Shown one piece after another: positions 31,979 through 33,192 of a stretch of DNA of 33,192 bases. Position numbers and translations under genes: made by a program. The notes under the pieces were generated by a model. That model had not been told where the DNA came from, did no database searches, and worked only from the letters and a program-made list of their open reading frames with translations. How positions within the stretch are numbered: the first letter of the stretch is position 1; each line of letters starts with the position of its first letter. Source of the DNA: Acidovorax sp. CF316 (GTDB taxonomy: Bacteria > Pseudomonadota > Gammaproteobacteria > Burkholderiales > Burkholderiaceae_C); NCBI RefSeq assembly GCF_000276605.1, contig NZ_AKJX01000134.1, positions 1 to 33,192 of the forward strand, given 5' to 3'.

Positions 31979-31993
31979 AGACAATGATTGTCT
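31979..31993. promoter_or_regulatory. Palindromic operator AGACAAT-N-ATTGTCT
   Basis: A perfect 7-bp inverted repeat around one base, between the divergent MarR and ketopantoate-reductase genes. The arms AGACAAT/ATTGTCT match the spacing seen for MarR-family operators. Read leftward, TTGCGA directly before it and TCAATT after it are 17 bases apart, so the operator may fill the spacer of a weak promoter. Confidence 0.6.
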
Positions 31994-32129
31994 TCGCAAG
32001 TAATTAATTTCCGACTCCATTGCAGGGGATTTGCCGCTGCTCGCCCGCTTGCTGCGCCGGCTCGGCATCGGCCGGCCGATATAGTCGGCAGGCCATGTCG
32101 GCCTGCTTTTGCGTTCCGGACGTTCTTCC

Positions 32130-33080
32130 ATGACCACCACCGCCTCCCTTGCTGACCCCGCCGCCCCTCTGTTGCGTGTTGCCGTCATGGGGGCAGGGGC
32201 CGTGGGCTGCTACTACGGCGCGCTGCTTGCGCGGGCCGGCCATGCGGTCAGCCTGGTCGGCCGGCAGGCCCATGTGCAGGCGGTGCAGCAGCGCGGCCTG
32301 CGCCTGCAGACCGCTGTGCTCGACGTGCAGGTGCCCATGCAGGCCAGCACCGAGGCCAGCGCCGTGCAGGGTGCCGACGTGGTGTTGTTCTGCGTGAAGT
32401 CCACGGATTCGGAGGCCGCTGCGCGCGCGATCCAGCCTTACCTGGCGCCCGGGGCGTTGGTGCTCACGCTGCAGAACGGTGTGGACAACGACGAGCGCGT
32501 GCGCGCCGTGCTGGACCGCCGCACGCCCGTGGCGGCCGCCGTGGTCTATGTGGCCACCGCCATGGCCGGCCCCGGCCATGTGCGCCACCACGGCCGGGGC
32601 GAGCTGGTGATCGCGCCGTCGCCGCGCAGCGAGGCGGTGGCCGCGCAGTTCGCCGCCGCGGGCATTCCCACGCAGATTTCGGACAACGTGCGCGGCGCGC
32701 TCTGGGCCAAGCTGGTGCTCAACTGCGCCTACAACGCGCTGTCGGCCCTGTCGCAGCAGCCTTACGGGCAACTGGTGCAGGCCCCTGGTGTGACAGACGT
32801 GATTGCCGATACCGTGGCCGAATGCCTAGCCGTCGCAAAGGCCGATGGCGTCACCATTCCGGGCGATATCGATGCGGCTGTGCGCGGTATCCCGGCCACC
32901 ATGCCGGGGCAGCATTCGTCCACCGCGCAGGACCTGGCGCGGGGCAAGCCCACCGAGATCGATCATCTGAATGGGTATGTGGTGAGTCGTGGAGAGGCGC
33001 TGGGCGTGCCCACGCCTTTGAACCGGGCGTTGCAGGTGTTGGTAAAGTTGGCTGAGGCGAGGCGGGTTTCTGGAGGGTGA
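32130..33080 (+). CDS. 2-dehydropantoate 2-reductase family (ApbA/PanE) enzyme
   Basis: 316 residues. The N-terminal Rossmann fold has RVAVMGAGAVGCYYGALLARAGHAVSLVGR, then VVLFCVKSTDSEAAA and LTLQNGVDNDERV, with the catalytic Lys region ALWAKLVLNCAYNALSAL and the late PTEIDHLNGYVVSRGEALGVPTPLN. The expected job is NADPH reduction of 2-dehydropantoate to pantoate in pantothenate synthesis, but this family includes relatives acting on other 2-oxoacids, and no pan gene is near. ATG 32130 is the first in frame with the fold; TTG 32109 adds seven residues. It diverges from the MarR gene, with 171 bases between the starts. Confidence 0.88.
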   Translation: MTTTASLADPAAPLLRVAVMGAGAVGCYYGALLARAGHAVSLVGRQAHVQAVQQRGLRLQTAVLDVQVPMQASTEASAVQGADVVLFCVKSTDSEAAARAIQPYLAPGALVLTLQNGVDNDERVRAVLDRRTPVAAAVVYVATAMAGPGHVRHHGRGELVIAPSPRSEAVAAQFAAAGIPTQISDNVRGALWAKLVLNCAYNALSALSQQPYGQLVQAPGVTDVIADTVAECLAVAKADGVTIPGDIDAAVRGIPATMPGQHSSTAQDLARGKPTEIDHLNGYVVSRGEALGVPTPLNRALQVLVKLAEARRVSGG

Positions 33081-33145
33081 TCGAGCCTGTTTGGGCCGCA
33101 TGCTTTTTTGAAGGTCGGAGGCCGGGATGTGCGCCCGGCGGCGCA

Positions 33146-33179
33146 CCTTCTTTCTTTTGCGTCGCCAAAAGAAAGAAGG
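33146..33179. repeat. Perfect 14-bp hairpin repeat (CCTTCTTTCTTTTG / CAAAAGAAAGAAGG)
   Basis: A 14-bp stem around loop CGTCGC follows the reductase gene by 65 bases. I recall this element and its trailing GCAAAGAAAAGG as dispersed many times in Comamonadaceae genomes (memory). No T-run follows, so it is probably an interspersed repeat rather than a classical terminator. Confidence 0.65.
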
Positions 33180-33192
33180 CAAAGAAAAGGCG

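Overview
The window is a GC-rich, densely coded stretch of what looks like a betaproteobacterial chromosome, most likely Comamonadaceae (Acidovorax/Comamonas-like). I infer this from codon use, a lone Bug/TctC-type periplasmic binding protein, a gentisate cluster with nag/mhb-type genes, a DUF3309 mini-protein, and a CTTTCTTTTG/CAAAAGAAAG hairpin repeat at the right edge that I recall as common in this family. I see no tRNA, rRNA, CRISPR array, IS element or phage gene. No stretch over 300 bases lacks a gene.

Left part (1-5046). A sirtuin deacylase and an orphan Tat-exported branched-chain-amino-acid-type binding protein point right. Facing them is a tight five-gene operon (5046 to 2171) whose genes abut or overlap by four bases. 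It holds three SUKH (SMI1/KNR4)-like proteins, one unrecognised protein of immunity-like build, and a small exported protein. No toxin is visible, so it reads as an orphan immunity array.

Signalling block (5297-11836). A three-gene operon encodes a soluble histidine kinase with three PAS domains (two almost duplicated), a stand-alone receiver, and a 1220-residue REC-GAF-PAS-PAS-GAF-GGDEF-EAL protein. Its GGDEF motif is ruined and its EAL motif intact, so the output should be c-di-GMP breakdown. A membrane-anchored retropepsin-like protease follows.

Valine/isobutyrate block (11880-16890, leftward). mmsA, an LprI-like exported protein, an isobutyryl-CoA-type acyl-CoA dehydrogenase, a TfoX-N protein with a histone-H1-like tail, a DUF488 protein and mmsB form one co-directional unit. 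A secreted protein, a LysR regulator and a Nudix hydrolase diverge from it. They are followed by a YiiD-type thioesterase, a bacterial PH protein, an EF-hand protein and a leftward DUF3309 mini-protein, with two clear terminators.

Gentisate block (21361-26811). A Bug-type binding protein diverges from 3-hydroxybenzoate 6-hydroxylase, gentisate 1,2-dioxygenase, fumarylpyruvate hydrolase, maleylpyruvate isomerase and a MarR regulator. This is the complete route from 3-hydroxybenzoate to fumarate plus pyruvate. Two copies of a 22-bp motif lie just downstream of the -10 box of each divergent promoter and are the likely operators.

Right part (26878-33080). A MarR-controlled tripartite efflux operon (MarR, outer-membrane lipoprotein, EmrA, EmrB; leftward) has a perfect AGACAAT-N-ATTGTCT operator upstream. 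A ketopantoate-reductase family gene diverges from it.
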